DNA of 5,278 nucleotides from Anaerolineaceae bacterium (GTDB lineage: Bacteria > Chloroflexota > Anaerolineae > Anaerolineales > Anaerolineaceae). This document shows positions 1 to 5,278 of this stretch, piece after piece. Each line of letters begins with the position of its first letter. Positions within the stretch are counted from its first letter, which is position 1. The position numbers and the translations under genes were made by a program. Under the pieces are notes generated by a model. That model had not been told where the DNA came from. It did not search any database and worked only from the letters and a program-made list of their open reading frames with translations. Location of the stretch: assembly GCA_021107195.1 (NCBI GenBank), contig JAIOTF010000057.1:1-5278 (forward strand), read 5' to 3'.

Positions 1-1
1 G

Positions 2-403
2 ATCATCGCTGCTGCAAATGAACAGCTTGTTGTACAGCACCCCACTCAAGCAAATGTGACAACCATTGATGTGGCAGAATTTTATGATCCTGCGGGTCAT
101 CCCCAAAATAAGGGTAAGAACCTGGTGATCTATGGCGCATCTCATGTTGACCGGTCCCCTTGTGGAACCGGCACTGCTGCAAAGCTAGCATTGCTTTCTC
201 ACGAGGGAGCAATCTCGATGGGAAAATTGTTTCATAACAAAGGAATTCTGGATACTGAATTCACCGGAAAGGTTGTATCGGAAACCAATGTGGGGATGAT
301 CCCGGCAGTGGTTTGTGAAATCACGGGGAGTGCGTATCTAACTGGTTATCATCGCTTTGTTTTGGACACAAAAGATCCTTTTCAAGAAGGCTTCCTGTTA
401 TAA
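2..403 (+). CDS. Proline racemase family protein (proline racemase or 4-hydroxyproline 2-epimerase), C-terminal part; 5' end outside window
   Basis: Open frame from the window edge to TAA at 401-403 gives the last 133 residues of a protein whose family is normally about 310-340 residues, so roughly the first 60% is missing. The family signature DRSPCGTGTAAKLA is encoded from about position 149. Its Cys codon (161-163) corresponds to the second catalytic cysteine (Cys300 of Trypanosoma cruzi proline racemase), and the Asp before it is also conserved. Known of the family: two cysteines act as the acid/base pair that inverts the alpha carbon of proline or hydroxyproline, while trans-3-hydroxyproline dehydratases carry Thr at this second position. 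Cys here therefore favours a racemase/epimerase over a dehydratase. Proline and 4-hydroxyproline cannot be told apart because the substrate-specificity residues and the first cysteine are off the window. The C-terminus (GSAYLTGYHRF, then a DPF segment) is typical. It lies 177 bp upstream of an amino acid importer in the same orientation, so a metabolic link is plausible but inferred. Confidence 0.9.
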   Translation: MIAAANEQLVVQHPTQANVTTIDVAEFYDPAGHPQNKGKNLVIYGASHVDRSPCGTGTAAKLALLSHEGAISMGKLFHNKGILDTEFTGKVVSETNVGMIPAVVCEITGSAYLTGYHRFVLDTKDPFQEGFLL

Positions 404-580
404 AAAACGAATACGTCAGGAATATTTTTATAAACTTTATCGGGGTGGTTAATCAATATCAGTTTTGAAAAAAAGAAGGAGGTGTTATTGATCTAACAAT
501 ACATAGCCCAGTTTGTTTAATCTTTTCTACTGTAGTTTCATCTGCGTTTAATAGTTAGTCTGCTCAAGGAGGAGTAACAA
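404..580 (+). promoter_or_regulatory. AT-rich spacer and probable 5' leader of the transporter operon
   Basis: This 177-bp gap separates the racemase gene from the binding-protein gene and is the most likely place for an operon promoter. I looked for sigma-70 pairs and found only weak ones, such as TTTTCT (524-529) with TTTAAT (547-552) at 17-bp spacing; none is convincing. No stem-loop with a T-tract follows the racemase stop, so read-through from the racemase gene into the transporter is possible. The spacer also contains an orphan ribosome binding site (listed separately) and a short dyad CTAC-T-GTAG at 527-535 that is too small to call an operator. A regulator site for amino acid control may exist here but cannot be identified from one sequence. 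Confidence 0.35.
476..484 (+). promoter_or_regulatory. Orphan strong Shine-Dalgarno sequence in the leader
   Basis: AAGGAGGTG matches nine consecutive bases of the consensus complementary to the 16S rRNA 3' end, stronger than most of the real gene starts here. No normal gene follows. A TTG at 488-490, five bases after GGAGG, gives only TTG-ATC-TAA. An ATT at 487-489 would open a 23-codon frame ending at TAG 556-558, just before the binding protein's own ribosome binding site. It may be a leader peptide, a ribosome standby or stalling site, or the remnant of a lost gene; none of these is proven. Confidence 0.35.
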
Positions 581-1747
581 ATGCGTAAACACTCTTGGAT
601 CTTTTTAGTATTGATTATGGCCTTGTTGGTCGCTGGTTGTCAACCAAAGGCAGCTGAACCAGAAGTTGCTGATACGATTAAGATTGGTTTCTTTGGTGCG
701 CTCTCAGGTGACCAGGCTGTCTGGGGACAGGCTGACCGTGACGGCCTTTTATTGACTGTTAATCAAATCAATGAGGCTGGCGGGGTTTTGGGAAAACAGC
801 TTGAAGTTATTGCCTATGATGACAAAGGAGACCAGCTTGAATCTGTGAATGTGGTCAAGCGGTTAATTAATGAAGATAAAGTTTCTGCCATCATCGGATG
901 CAACAGCTCTGGCCGCAATATCGCTGTTGCTCCCGTTACTGAAGAAGGCAAAGTGCCTATCATCAGCACCTTTGCAACGAACCCGCGCGTTACTGTTCCC
1001 GAAGAAGGGACTTTGATGAAATATACTTTCCGCGTATGCTTCATTGATCCTTATTCTGGTGATGTAACTGCGAAATTTGCCATGAATGACCTGGGCGCCA
1101 AGAAAGCAGCAGTTTTATATGAGATCAGCTCAGATTATTCTGTTGGTGTTCGCGATTTCTTTGTCAAATCCTGGGAAGATATGGGCGGTGAGATCGTTGC
1201 TGATGAAGCTTTCAAGACTGGCGATGTTGACTTCCGTCCCCAATTAACACGGATTAAAGAAGCTGATCCGGATGTCATTGTTATGCCTTTCCTGTATAAA
1301 GAGGTTGCTCTTTCAGCCAAGCAGGCGCGTGATCTTGGCATTACAGCTACTATGCTTGGCGGTGATGGATGGCCGTCATCTGCTTTGCTTGAAATGGCCG
1401 GCGAGGCTGTTGAAGGTTCTTACTTCATTAATCATGGTGACACCAATGCTCCTAACGTCCAGGCTTTCGCTCAGGCCTATAAAGAGGAATTCGATAAGGA
1501 AATTGAGATTAACTCCATTATGGCCCATGACGCGATGATGATGCTTCAAGCTGCAATTGAAAACGCTGGATCAAGCGACCCGGATGCGATCCGGGATGCA
1601 CTGGAAGCCCTTGAGGGCTTAGAAGTATTTACTGGCACCATCACTGTAGATACAGAAACCCACAACCCAATTGGCAAGGCCGCCAGTATTATCAAGATCG
1701 AAAACAATGAGTTTGTATTTTTCAAACAATTTGACCCAATGGAATAG
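581..1747 (+). CDS. Branched-chain/hydrophobic amino acid ABC transporter substrate-binding lipoprotein (LivJ/LivK-like)
   Basis: Extracytoplasmic receptor that captures an amino acid and hands it to the LivH/LivM permease. The 388-residue protein opens with MRKH and a hydrophobic stretch ending in the lipobox VAGC, with Cys20 as the predicted lipidated residue, followed by an acidic/Ala-Pro linker to about residue 31. The mature part is a periplasmic-binding-protein type I fold (Peripla_BP_6 type): IKIGFFGALSG at 33-43, NEAGGVLG at 64-71, IIGCNSSG at 104-111, and VPIISTFATNP at 125-135. By comparison with E. coli LIV-binding protein, Ser109/Ser110, Ala132/Thr133, Tyr186 and Glu241 lie where the alpha-carboxylate and alpha-amino contacts are made, supporting an amino acid ligand. 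The side-chain pocket cannot be read, so leucine-type, proline or other ligands stay open. ATG 581 is chosen because AAGGAGG (566-572) sits 8 bases upstream and the signal peptide starts there. Length is normal for the family. First gene of the transporter operon. Confidence 0.95.
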   Translation: MRKHSWIFLVLIMALLVAGCQPKAAEPEVADTIKIGFFGALSGDQAVWGQADRDGLLLTVNQINEAGGVLGKQLEVIAYDDKGDQLESVNVVKRLINEDKVSAIIGCNSSGRNIAVAPVTEEGKVPIISTFATNPRVTVPEEGTLMKYTFRVCFIDPYSGDVTAKFAMNDLGAKKAAVLYEISSDYSVGVRDFFVKSWEDMGGEIVADEAFKTGDVDFRPQLTRIKEADPDVIVMPFLYKEVALSAKQARDLGITATMLGGDGWPSSALLEMAGEAVEGSYFINHGDTNAPNVQAFAQAYKEEFDKEIEINSIMAHDAMMMLQAAIENAGSSDPDAIRDALEALEGLEVFTGTITVDTETHNPIGKAASIIKIENNEFVFFKQFDPME

Positions 1748-1763
1748 ATCGATCTTGAATATT

Positions 1764-1792
1764 TACGGGGAAGGCATGAAGCCTTCCCCGTA
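1764..1792 (+). terminator. 12-bp stem-loop between binding-protein and permease genes (partial terminator or mRNA-stabilising hairpin)
   Basis: TACGGGGAAGGC (1764-1775) pairs perfectly with GCCTTCCCCGTA (1781-1792) around the five-base loop ATGAA. It begins 16 bases after the binding-protein stop codon. Only TTT (1793-1795) follows, not a full T-tract, so complete termination looks unlikely. Hairpins at this place in ABC importer operons commonly protect the upstream mRNA or attenuate read-through, giving more binding protein than membrane components. That role is inferred from position and structure. Confidence 0.75.
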
Positions 1793-1835
1793 TTTGGCAT
1801 TATTATCGATAGAATTGTAAAGGAGACTCTATTCA

Positions 1836-2708
1836 ATGATTTTACAACAAATCATCAACGGACTCTCAATTGGAGCTGTGTATGCACTACTTGCCGTAGG
1901 GTATTCCCTCGTCTACAGTGTTCTCAACTTTTCTAACTTTGCGCATGGTGAAGTCCTTATGTTGGGATCGTACATAGGCTTCTTTTCATTAACACAACTG
2001 GGAGTTCCATTTGTAGTTGCAATTGTATTGTCCGTGGTCGGAACTGGCGTCATTGCAATTGTTTTAGAGAGGATAGGATACCGGCCTCTTCGTTTGCGAT
2101 CTGCGCCTTTGCTTTATTTCATGATCTCGGCGATGGGTTTGTCAATTTTCCTGCAAAATCTCACAATTGTGACCATAGGGCCAAATTTCCGAACTTATCC
2201 GGATATCATTTCAACCGCTCCAATCACCATTGGTGATTTATACATCGGGCGACTCGATTTGATGATCTTTGGAATCACATTGCTCTCTTTATTGCTGCTA
2301 ACCTGGTTCATCTATGGTACAAAAATGGGGAGTGGCATTAGAGCAGCTTCTTATAATATGCGAGTGGCGAGCTTGATGGGGATTAATCCTGACTTGGTTG
2401 TTGCGATCGTATTCTTACTTGCGGGCGCAACAGCTGGTGTTGGAGGTATGTTGTTTGGTATGAAGTATACCGTTTATCCATGGATGGGCACACTTACAAT
2501 TAAAGCGTTTATTGCTGCAGTGGTGGGTGGGTTGGGAAGCCTGCCGGGAGCGGTGATTGGTGCATTTCTACTCGGAATTACGGAAACTTTTGCGGCAGCT
2601 TATGTTTCATCGGCATTTCGGGATTTGTTTTCCTTTGCCCTAATGATCTTAATTATTGTCATTCGCCCTGGTGGTTTGATGGGTGTGGTTAGCCAGGAAA
2701 AGGCTTAG
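1836..2708 (+). CDS. livH: Branched-chain amino acid ABC transporter permease (LivH-like)
   Basis: One of the two membrane subunits forming the import channel. The 290-residue product is hydrophobic throughout, with about eight likely membrane segments, and matches LivH in length and order of motifs: NGLSIGAVYALLAVGYSLVY at residues 7-26, NFAHGE at 33-38, and GGLGSLPGAVIG at 231-242, the last being the permease loop expected to contact the ATPases, followed by a final membrane helix and an IRPGGLMG tail. ATG 1836 is preceded by AAAGGAG (1819-1825) at about ten bases, slightly long but acceptable, and no better start lies upstream. It follows the binding-protein gene after an 88-bp spacer with a hairpin, and the stop lies 13 bases before the livM start. 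The family assignment is firm. The symbol follows the E. coli homologue and does not imply leucine specificity. Confidence 0.95.
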   Translation: MILQQIINGLSIGAVYALLAVGYSLVYSVLNFSNFAHGEVLMLGSYIGFFSLTQLGVPFVVAIVLSVVGTGVIAIVLERIGYRPLRLRSAPLLYFMISAMGLSIFLQNLTIVTIGPNFRTYPDIISTAPITIGDLYIGRLDLMIFGITLLSLLLLTWFIYGTKMGSGIRAASYNMRVASLMGINPDLVVAIVFLLAGATAGVGGMLFGMKYTVYPWMGTLTIKAFIAAVVGGLGSLPGAVIGAFLLGITETFAAAYVSSAFRDLFSFALMILIIVIRPGGLMGVVSQEKA

Positions 2709-2721
2709 GAAAGGAGATCAC

Positions 2722-3615
2722 ATGTCACCTTATCTACAAGGTATTCTCATTCTCGCAGGAATTAACGTGCTTGCCGTACTGGGGCTCTCCTTATTGACAG
2801 GGTTTACGGGTTCTTTTTGTTTTGGTCAAGCGGGCTTTCTTACTATTGGGGCATACGTTGCAACATTATTGACTATGGAACTGCATGTACCGTTCGCTGT
2901 TGCCCTGTTAGGTGGAGCGCTTTTCTCAGCTTTGGTTAGTATTCCTTTGGGCTTGCCAACTTTGAAGCTCAAGGGAGACTATTTCGCGATTGCCACATTG
3001 GGGTTCGCAGAAGCCACCCGTTTGATTGTAGAAAATCTCGAGAAGATTACTGGTGGTTCACGAGGAATTCCAGGTATTCCCACGAAAACATCTCTGCCAA
3101 TTGTTCTTGTGCTTGCTGTGGTTGCATCGATCTGTATTCGGTTTTATGTGGTCTCTCGACATGGACGTAATTGTGTTGCAATCCGTGAGGATGAGACCGC
3201 CGCTCAGGCAATTGGGATTAACACCTTCCGTTATAAACAGATCTCTTTCTTTATCAATGCGGCGCTTGCTGGCTTAGCTGGAGGGCTTCTGTCACATTAT
3301 GTGGGCTTTATCCAGCCTGCTATGTTTGGCATTCAGAAATCGACCGAATTAATCGTTATGGTTATTTTTGGCGGTATGCACTCGGTAACAGGTGCCATTC
3401 TGGCTGCGATTATTCTGACGGCCTTACCTGAAGTGCTGCGTGCAGCAGCTGCCTGGAGATTAGTTGCTTATGGTGCAGTTGTGGTGTTGATTATGGTTAC
3501 CCGCCCTCAGGGGCTTTTAGGAAATTGGGAATTAAGCCGGGAATCCCTTATGGCAATCTGGAATGGACTGAAGTCTCGATTCTCAAAGAAAGCTGTTGGG
3601 GTGGATCATGGATAA
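2722..3615 (+). CDS. livM: Branched-chain amino acid ABC transporter permease (LivM-like)
   Basis: Second membrane subunit, partner of LivH. The 297-residue product shows LivM hallmarks in order: GSFCFGQAGFLTIGAYVATLL in the first third, GDYFAIATLGF from residue 85, TGGSRGIPGIP from residue 110, IREDETAAQAIGIN from residue 154, and a GGMHSVTGAILAA loop near the C-terminus, which probably docks the ATPases. About eight to nine membrane segments are likely. It lacks the long N-terminal extension of E. coli LivM (over 400 residues), which is usual for the shorter form in many bacteria. ATG 2722 is chosen because AAGGAG (2711-2716) lies five bases upstream and the protein becomes hydrophobic immediately. 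An in-frame GTG at 2683 would add 13 charged residues and overlap livH by 26 bases, with no better ribosome binding site. The 3' end overlaps livG by 8 bases. Confidence 0.95.
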   Translation: MSPYLQGILILAGINVLAVLGLSLLTGFTGSFCFGQAGFLTIGAYVATLLTMELHVPFAVALLGGALFSALVSIPLGLPTLKLKGDYFAIATLGFAEATRLIVENLEKITGGSRGIPGIPTKTSLPIVLVLAVVASICIRFYVVSRHGRNCVAIREDETAAQAIGINTFRYKQISFFINAALAGLAGGLLSHYVGFIQPAMFGIQKSTELIVMVIFGGMHSVTGAILAAIILTALPEVLRAAAAWRLVAYGAVVVLIMVTRPQGLLGNWELSRESLMAIWNGLKSRFSKKAVGVDHG

Positions 3616-4378
3616 TGTTGTTCTTGACATTCAGAAGTTATCAAAAACCTTTGGTGGCGTCCAGGCAGTGAATAACTTTTCCCTTAAGATTCCAGAAGGT
3701 TCGCTCCAATCAATTATTGGTCCAAATGGGGCAGGAAAAACAACGATATTTAACCTGATTACTGGTATCTATAAACCCACAGAAGGGACGATCTCATTTA
3801 ATAGTCGAAGAATTGATGGAATGGAGACCTTTAAGATCACTGAGATGGGAATCACACGTACTTTCCAGAATATCAGGCTCTTTTCTGAATTCAGTGTGCT
3901 GGATAATGTGAGAACAGCTTGCCATATGCGTTCCGATTATTCTGTCTTTGAAGGATTGATTCCAACTCCACGACGCAACCGTCAGGAACGTGCGGTGACG
4001 GATTATGCAATGAATCTTCTGAAGTTGGTTAATCTGGATGACAGGGCAAATGAATACGCTGATAATTTGCCTTATGGACATCAACGTCGTCTTGAAATTG
4101 CCCGGGCTTTAGCTCTTGAACCAAAACTCCTGTTACTTGATGAACCGGCTGCAGGTATGAACCCGGACGAAACTCAAAAACTGATAGAGTTCATTGCAGA
4201 AATTCGGACAAAGTTCAATTTGACAATTTTGCTGATTGAGCATCACATGGAAGTGGTAATGGGATTGGCTGATTACATTACGGTAATTGATTTTGGAAAG
4301 ATCATTGCTACAGGCACACCGGTAGAAGTTCAGTCTAATCCTATTGTTATCGAAGCTTATTTAGGAGTAGGAGAGTAA
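3608..4378 (+). CDS. livG: Branched-chain amino acid ABC transporter ATP-binding protein (LivG-like)
   Basis: Cytoplasmic ATPase that, with LivF, drives import through LivH/LivM. The 256-residue protein has every core ABC motif: Walker A GPNGAGKTT at 38-46, Q-loop in TRTFQNIRLF at 83-92 (Gln87), a signature region LPYGHQRRLEIARALA at 154-169, Walker B LLLLDEP at 174-180, and the H-loop in IEHHMEVVMG at 210-219 (His212). The LPYG form in place of LSGGQ and the FQNIRLF motif are LivG-specific. His158 and His213 occupy positions where I expect Gln and Asp in most homologues. The ATG at 3608 is preferred over an in-frame TTG at 3596 because it starts directly before the usual N-terminus (VLDIQKLSKTFGGVQAV). 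Its ribosome binding site is poor (GGGGTGG, very close), and it overlaps the livM stop by 8 bases, so translation is probably coupled to livM. Length is normal. Confidence 0.95.
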   Translation: MDNVVLDIQKLSKTFGGVQAVNNFSLKIPEGSLQSIIGPNGAGKTTIFNLITGIYKPTEGTISFNSRRIDGMETFKITEMGITRTFQNIRLFSEFSVLDNVRTACHMRSDYSVFEGLIPTPRRNRQERAVTDYAMNLLKLVNLDDRANEYADNLPYGHQRRLEIARALALEPKLLLLDEPAAGMNPDETQKLIEFIAEIRTKFNLTILLIEHHMEVVMGLADYITVIDFGKIIATGTPVEVQSNPIVIEAYLGVGE

Positions 4379-4379
4379 C

Positions 4380-5114
4380 ATGAACTCTTTATTGGAAATA
4401 AAAGACTTGCATGTTTCCTACAATGGTATAAATGCATTGCGTGGTATTTCGCTGCATGTGGAAGAAGGTGAAATTGTCACCATCATTGGGGCAAATGGTG
4501 CAGGTAAATCTACTCTCCTTAACACGATCTCTGGTCTTGTTCATCCCAAGAGTGGGGAGATCAAGTATAAGGGAGAGTTGATATCAAAAAAGCCTCATAA
4601 AATTGTAAGCAAAGGAATAATTCAGGTGCCTGAAGGTAGACAAGTATTTGCTAACCTGACAACTTTGGGGAACCTGGGAATTGGCGCTTTCTTGCGAAAG
4701 GACAAAGATGCTATTGCTGAAGATATGGAATACGTGTTTTCAGTTTTCCCCCGTCTGAAAGAACGGGCATCTCAAATGGCGGGTTCCCTCAGCGGGGGGG
4801 AACAGCAAATGCTGGCAATTGGTCGTGGATTAATGTCTAAGCCAAAGGTCATGCTGTTGGATGAACCCTCTCTGGGTCTTGCCCCGATGCTTGTCAATGA
4901 CATTTTCAGTGTGATTCGCAAGGTTAACAATGAAGGAAAAGGAACAACCATCTTACTGGTTGAACAAAATGCTCGTAAAGCACTTGCCGTTGCAAATCGA
5001 GCTTATGTTCTCGAAACGGGTGAAATAATTCGTGAAGGAGCGGGAATTAATTTATTAAACGATCCTTCAGTGCAGGAGGCATATCTGGGTGTAAAGCCCA
5101 CGAATTTACAATAG
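4380..5114 (+). CDS. livF: Branched-chain amino acid ABC transporter ATP-binding protein (LivF-like)
   Basis: Second ATPase of the importer, pairing with LivG. The 244-residue protein has Walker A GANGAGKS at 37-44, Q-loop Gln82 leading into the LivF-specific VPEGRQVF at 83-90, signature LSGGEQQ at 137-143, Walker B VMLLDEP at 157-163, and LLVEQNA at 192-198. Gln196 stands where most ABC ATPases have the H-loop His; this EQN form is normal for LivF and should not be read as an inactivating change. ATG 4380 follows the livG stop by one base, with AGGAGAG (4369-4375) as the ribosome binding site inside the end of livG, so the genes are almost certainly co-translated. The codons for Gly139-Gly140-Glu141 form a run of seven Gs (4794-4800) within the signature motif. 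Last gene of the operon; length is normal. Confidence 0.96.
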   Translation: MNSLLEIKDLHVSYNGINALRGISLHVEEGEIVTIIGANGAGKSTLLNTISGLVHPKSGEIKYKGELISKKPHKIVSKGIIQVPEGRQVFANLTTLGNLGIGAFLRKDKDAIAEDMEYVFSVFPRLKERASQMAGSLSGGEQQMLAIGRGLMSKPKVMLLDEPSLGLAPMLVNDIFSVIRKVNNEGKGTTILLVEQNARKALAVANRAYVLETGEIIREGAGINLLNDPSVQEAYLGVKPTNLQ

Positions 5115-5169
5115 AATTTTTTTGGTTCTCTGGGAATGGCCGTGACGAGTTGATATTCTACGCCAGTTA

Positions 5170-5195
5170 TGGGGACAATCGCTGTCTTCGTCCCA
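5170..5195 (+). other. Internal hairpin 1 of the structured element
   Basis: TGGGGAC (5170-5176) can pair with GTCCCA (5190-5195) with one bulged G. An alternative inner stem GACA (5174-5177) with TGTC (5183-5186) closes the loop ATCGC. The two pairings share bases, so only one forms at a time. Confidence 0.4.
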
Positions 5196-5204
5196 CATGT
5201 TGCG

Positions 5205-5233
5205 GTGGTTTCGCACGCGCCGCGGAAAACCAC
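5205..5233 (+). other. Internal hairpin 2 of the structured element
   Basis: GTGGTTTCGC (5205-5214) pairs with GCG (5222-5224) and AAACCAC (5227-5233), giving a 10-bp GC-rich stem with a two-base bulge and a seven-base loop ACGCGCC. Its last three bases are also needed for the outer 21-bp stem, so hairpin and outer stem partly compete. It is the strongest local stem after livF. Confidence 0.5.
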
Positions 5234-5260
5234 GGCGATTCTCAAAGAGCCTTTTCTTTT
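5231..5260 (+). terminator. Possible operon terminator: right arm of the structured element plus T-rich tract
   Basis: The right arm of the outer inverted repeat ends in GCC and runs straight into TTTTCTTTT (5252-5260). If the arms at 5124-5144 and 5231-5251 pair in the transcript, the result is a long stem followed by a U-rich tract, the form of an intrinsic terminator for the operon. The 86-base region between the arms is long for a typical terminator, so the assignment is tentative. No simpler terminator is visible after the livF stop. Confidence 0.35.
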
Positions 5261-5278
5261 CCGTCAAATGAATCACGA

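Larger units (their letters stand above)
5124..5251. repeat. 128-bp structured element with 21-bp imperfect terminal inverted repeats (possible MITE-like or palindromic intergenic repeat)
   Basis: The left end (5124-5144, beginning GGTTCTC and ending GGCCGTG) is the imperfect reverse complement of the right end (5231-5251, beginning CACGGCG and ending AAGAGCC): 17 Watson-Crick pairs, 2 G-T pairs and 2 mismatches by my hand alignment. Inside are two smaller hairpins, at 5170-5195 and 5205-5233. The element is about 56% GC by hand count, visibly richer than the flanking DNA, and is bordered by T runs at 5117-5123 and 5252-5260. Possible readings are a non-autonomous transposon remnant, a dispersed palindromic repeat, a structured RNA, or an elaborate terminator. 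I see no transposase or convincing gene in it. The inverted repeats are seen directly; the mobile-element reading is inference and depends on finding other copies. Confidence 0.55.

Noticed and set aside
524..552. Weak promoter-like pair TTTTCT / TTTAAT with 17-bp spacing
   Set aside because: The -35 match is poor and such pairs are expected by chance in AT-rich DNA, so it is mentioned only within the leader entry and not listed as a promoter.
814..1341. Minus-strand open frames inside the binding-protein gene
   Set aside because: They are antisense to a fully convincing receptor gene, show no recognisable motifs, and have no independent start signals.
2683..2721. Upstream GTG start for livM adding 13 residues
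   Set aside because: The added residues are charged and atypical, the start overlaps livH, and ATG 2722 has a good AAGGAG site and matches the family N-terminus.
4968..4970. Gln in place of the H-loop His in LivF (position 196)
   Set aside because: The VEQN form is the usual one in LivF-type ATPases, so it is not evidence of a defective or novel protein.
5003..5245. Minus-strand open frame of 80 codons crossing the livF 3' end and the structured element
   Set aside because: About half lies antisense to conserved livF codons, its start lies within the inverted-repeat element, there is no clear ribosome binding site, and no domain is recognisable. It is best explained as a chance frame through the repeat and livF.
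1..5278. CRISPR array, tRNA/rRNA gene, transposase, phage or defence genes
   Set aside because: No spaced direct repeats, no tRNA-like cloverleaf with conserved arms, and no such coding motifs were seen on either strand.

Overview
The window carries the 3' end of a proline racemase-family gene followed by a complete five-gene ABC transporter operon of the branched-chain/hydrophobic amino acid type (HAAT family, Liv-like), all on the + strand. It is clearly bacterial: strong AAGGAGG-type ribosome binding sites, a lipoprotein signal peptide on the binding protein, and tightly packed genes. Base composition is moderate. A binding protein anchored as a lipoprotein suggests a Gram-positive or monoderm-like lineage (Bacillota or Chloroflexota, for example), and amino acid racemisation next to amino acid uptake fits an amino-acid-using anaerobe. 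The taxonomic reading is a weak inference.

Layout. 2-403: C-terminal 133 residues of a proline racemase/hydroxyproline epimerase-like enzyme with its second catalytic cysteine. 404-580: AT-rich spacer with no convincing sigma-70 promoter, holding an orphan near-perfect Shine-Dalgarno. 581-1747: lipoprotein substrate-binding protein. 1748-1835: spacer with a 12-bp stem-loop. 1836-2708: LivH-like permease. 2722-3615: LivM-like permease. 3608-4378: LivG-like ATPase, overlapping livM. 4380-5114: LivF-like ATPase, one base after livG. 5115-5278: non-coding tail with a compact 128-bp element (5124-5251) bounded by 21-bp imperfect inverted repeats, containing two further hairpins and followed by a T-rich tract.

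How the parts work together. The binding protein captures an amino acid outside the membrane and delivers it to the LivH/LivM channel, and the LivG/LivF ATPases power import. The hairpin after the binding-protein gene probably makes that protein more abundant than the membrane parts, as in many ABC importer operons. The racemase upstream hints that proline, hydroxyproline or a related amino acid may be a substrate, but residues in the binding protein only support a generic alpha-amino acid ligand. The transporter itself is an ordinary member of a well-known family. The least explained sequence is the structured element after livF, which looks like a small palindromic repeat or MITE that may also serve as the operon terminator.
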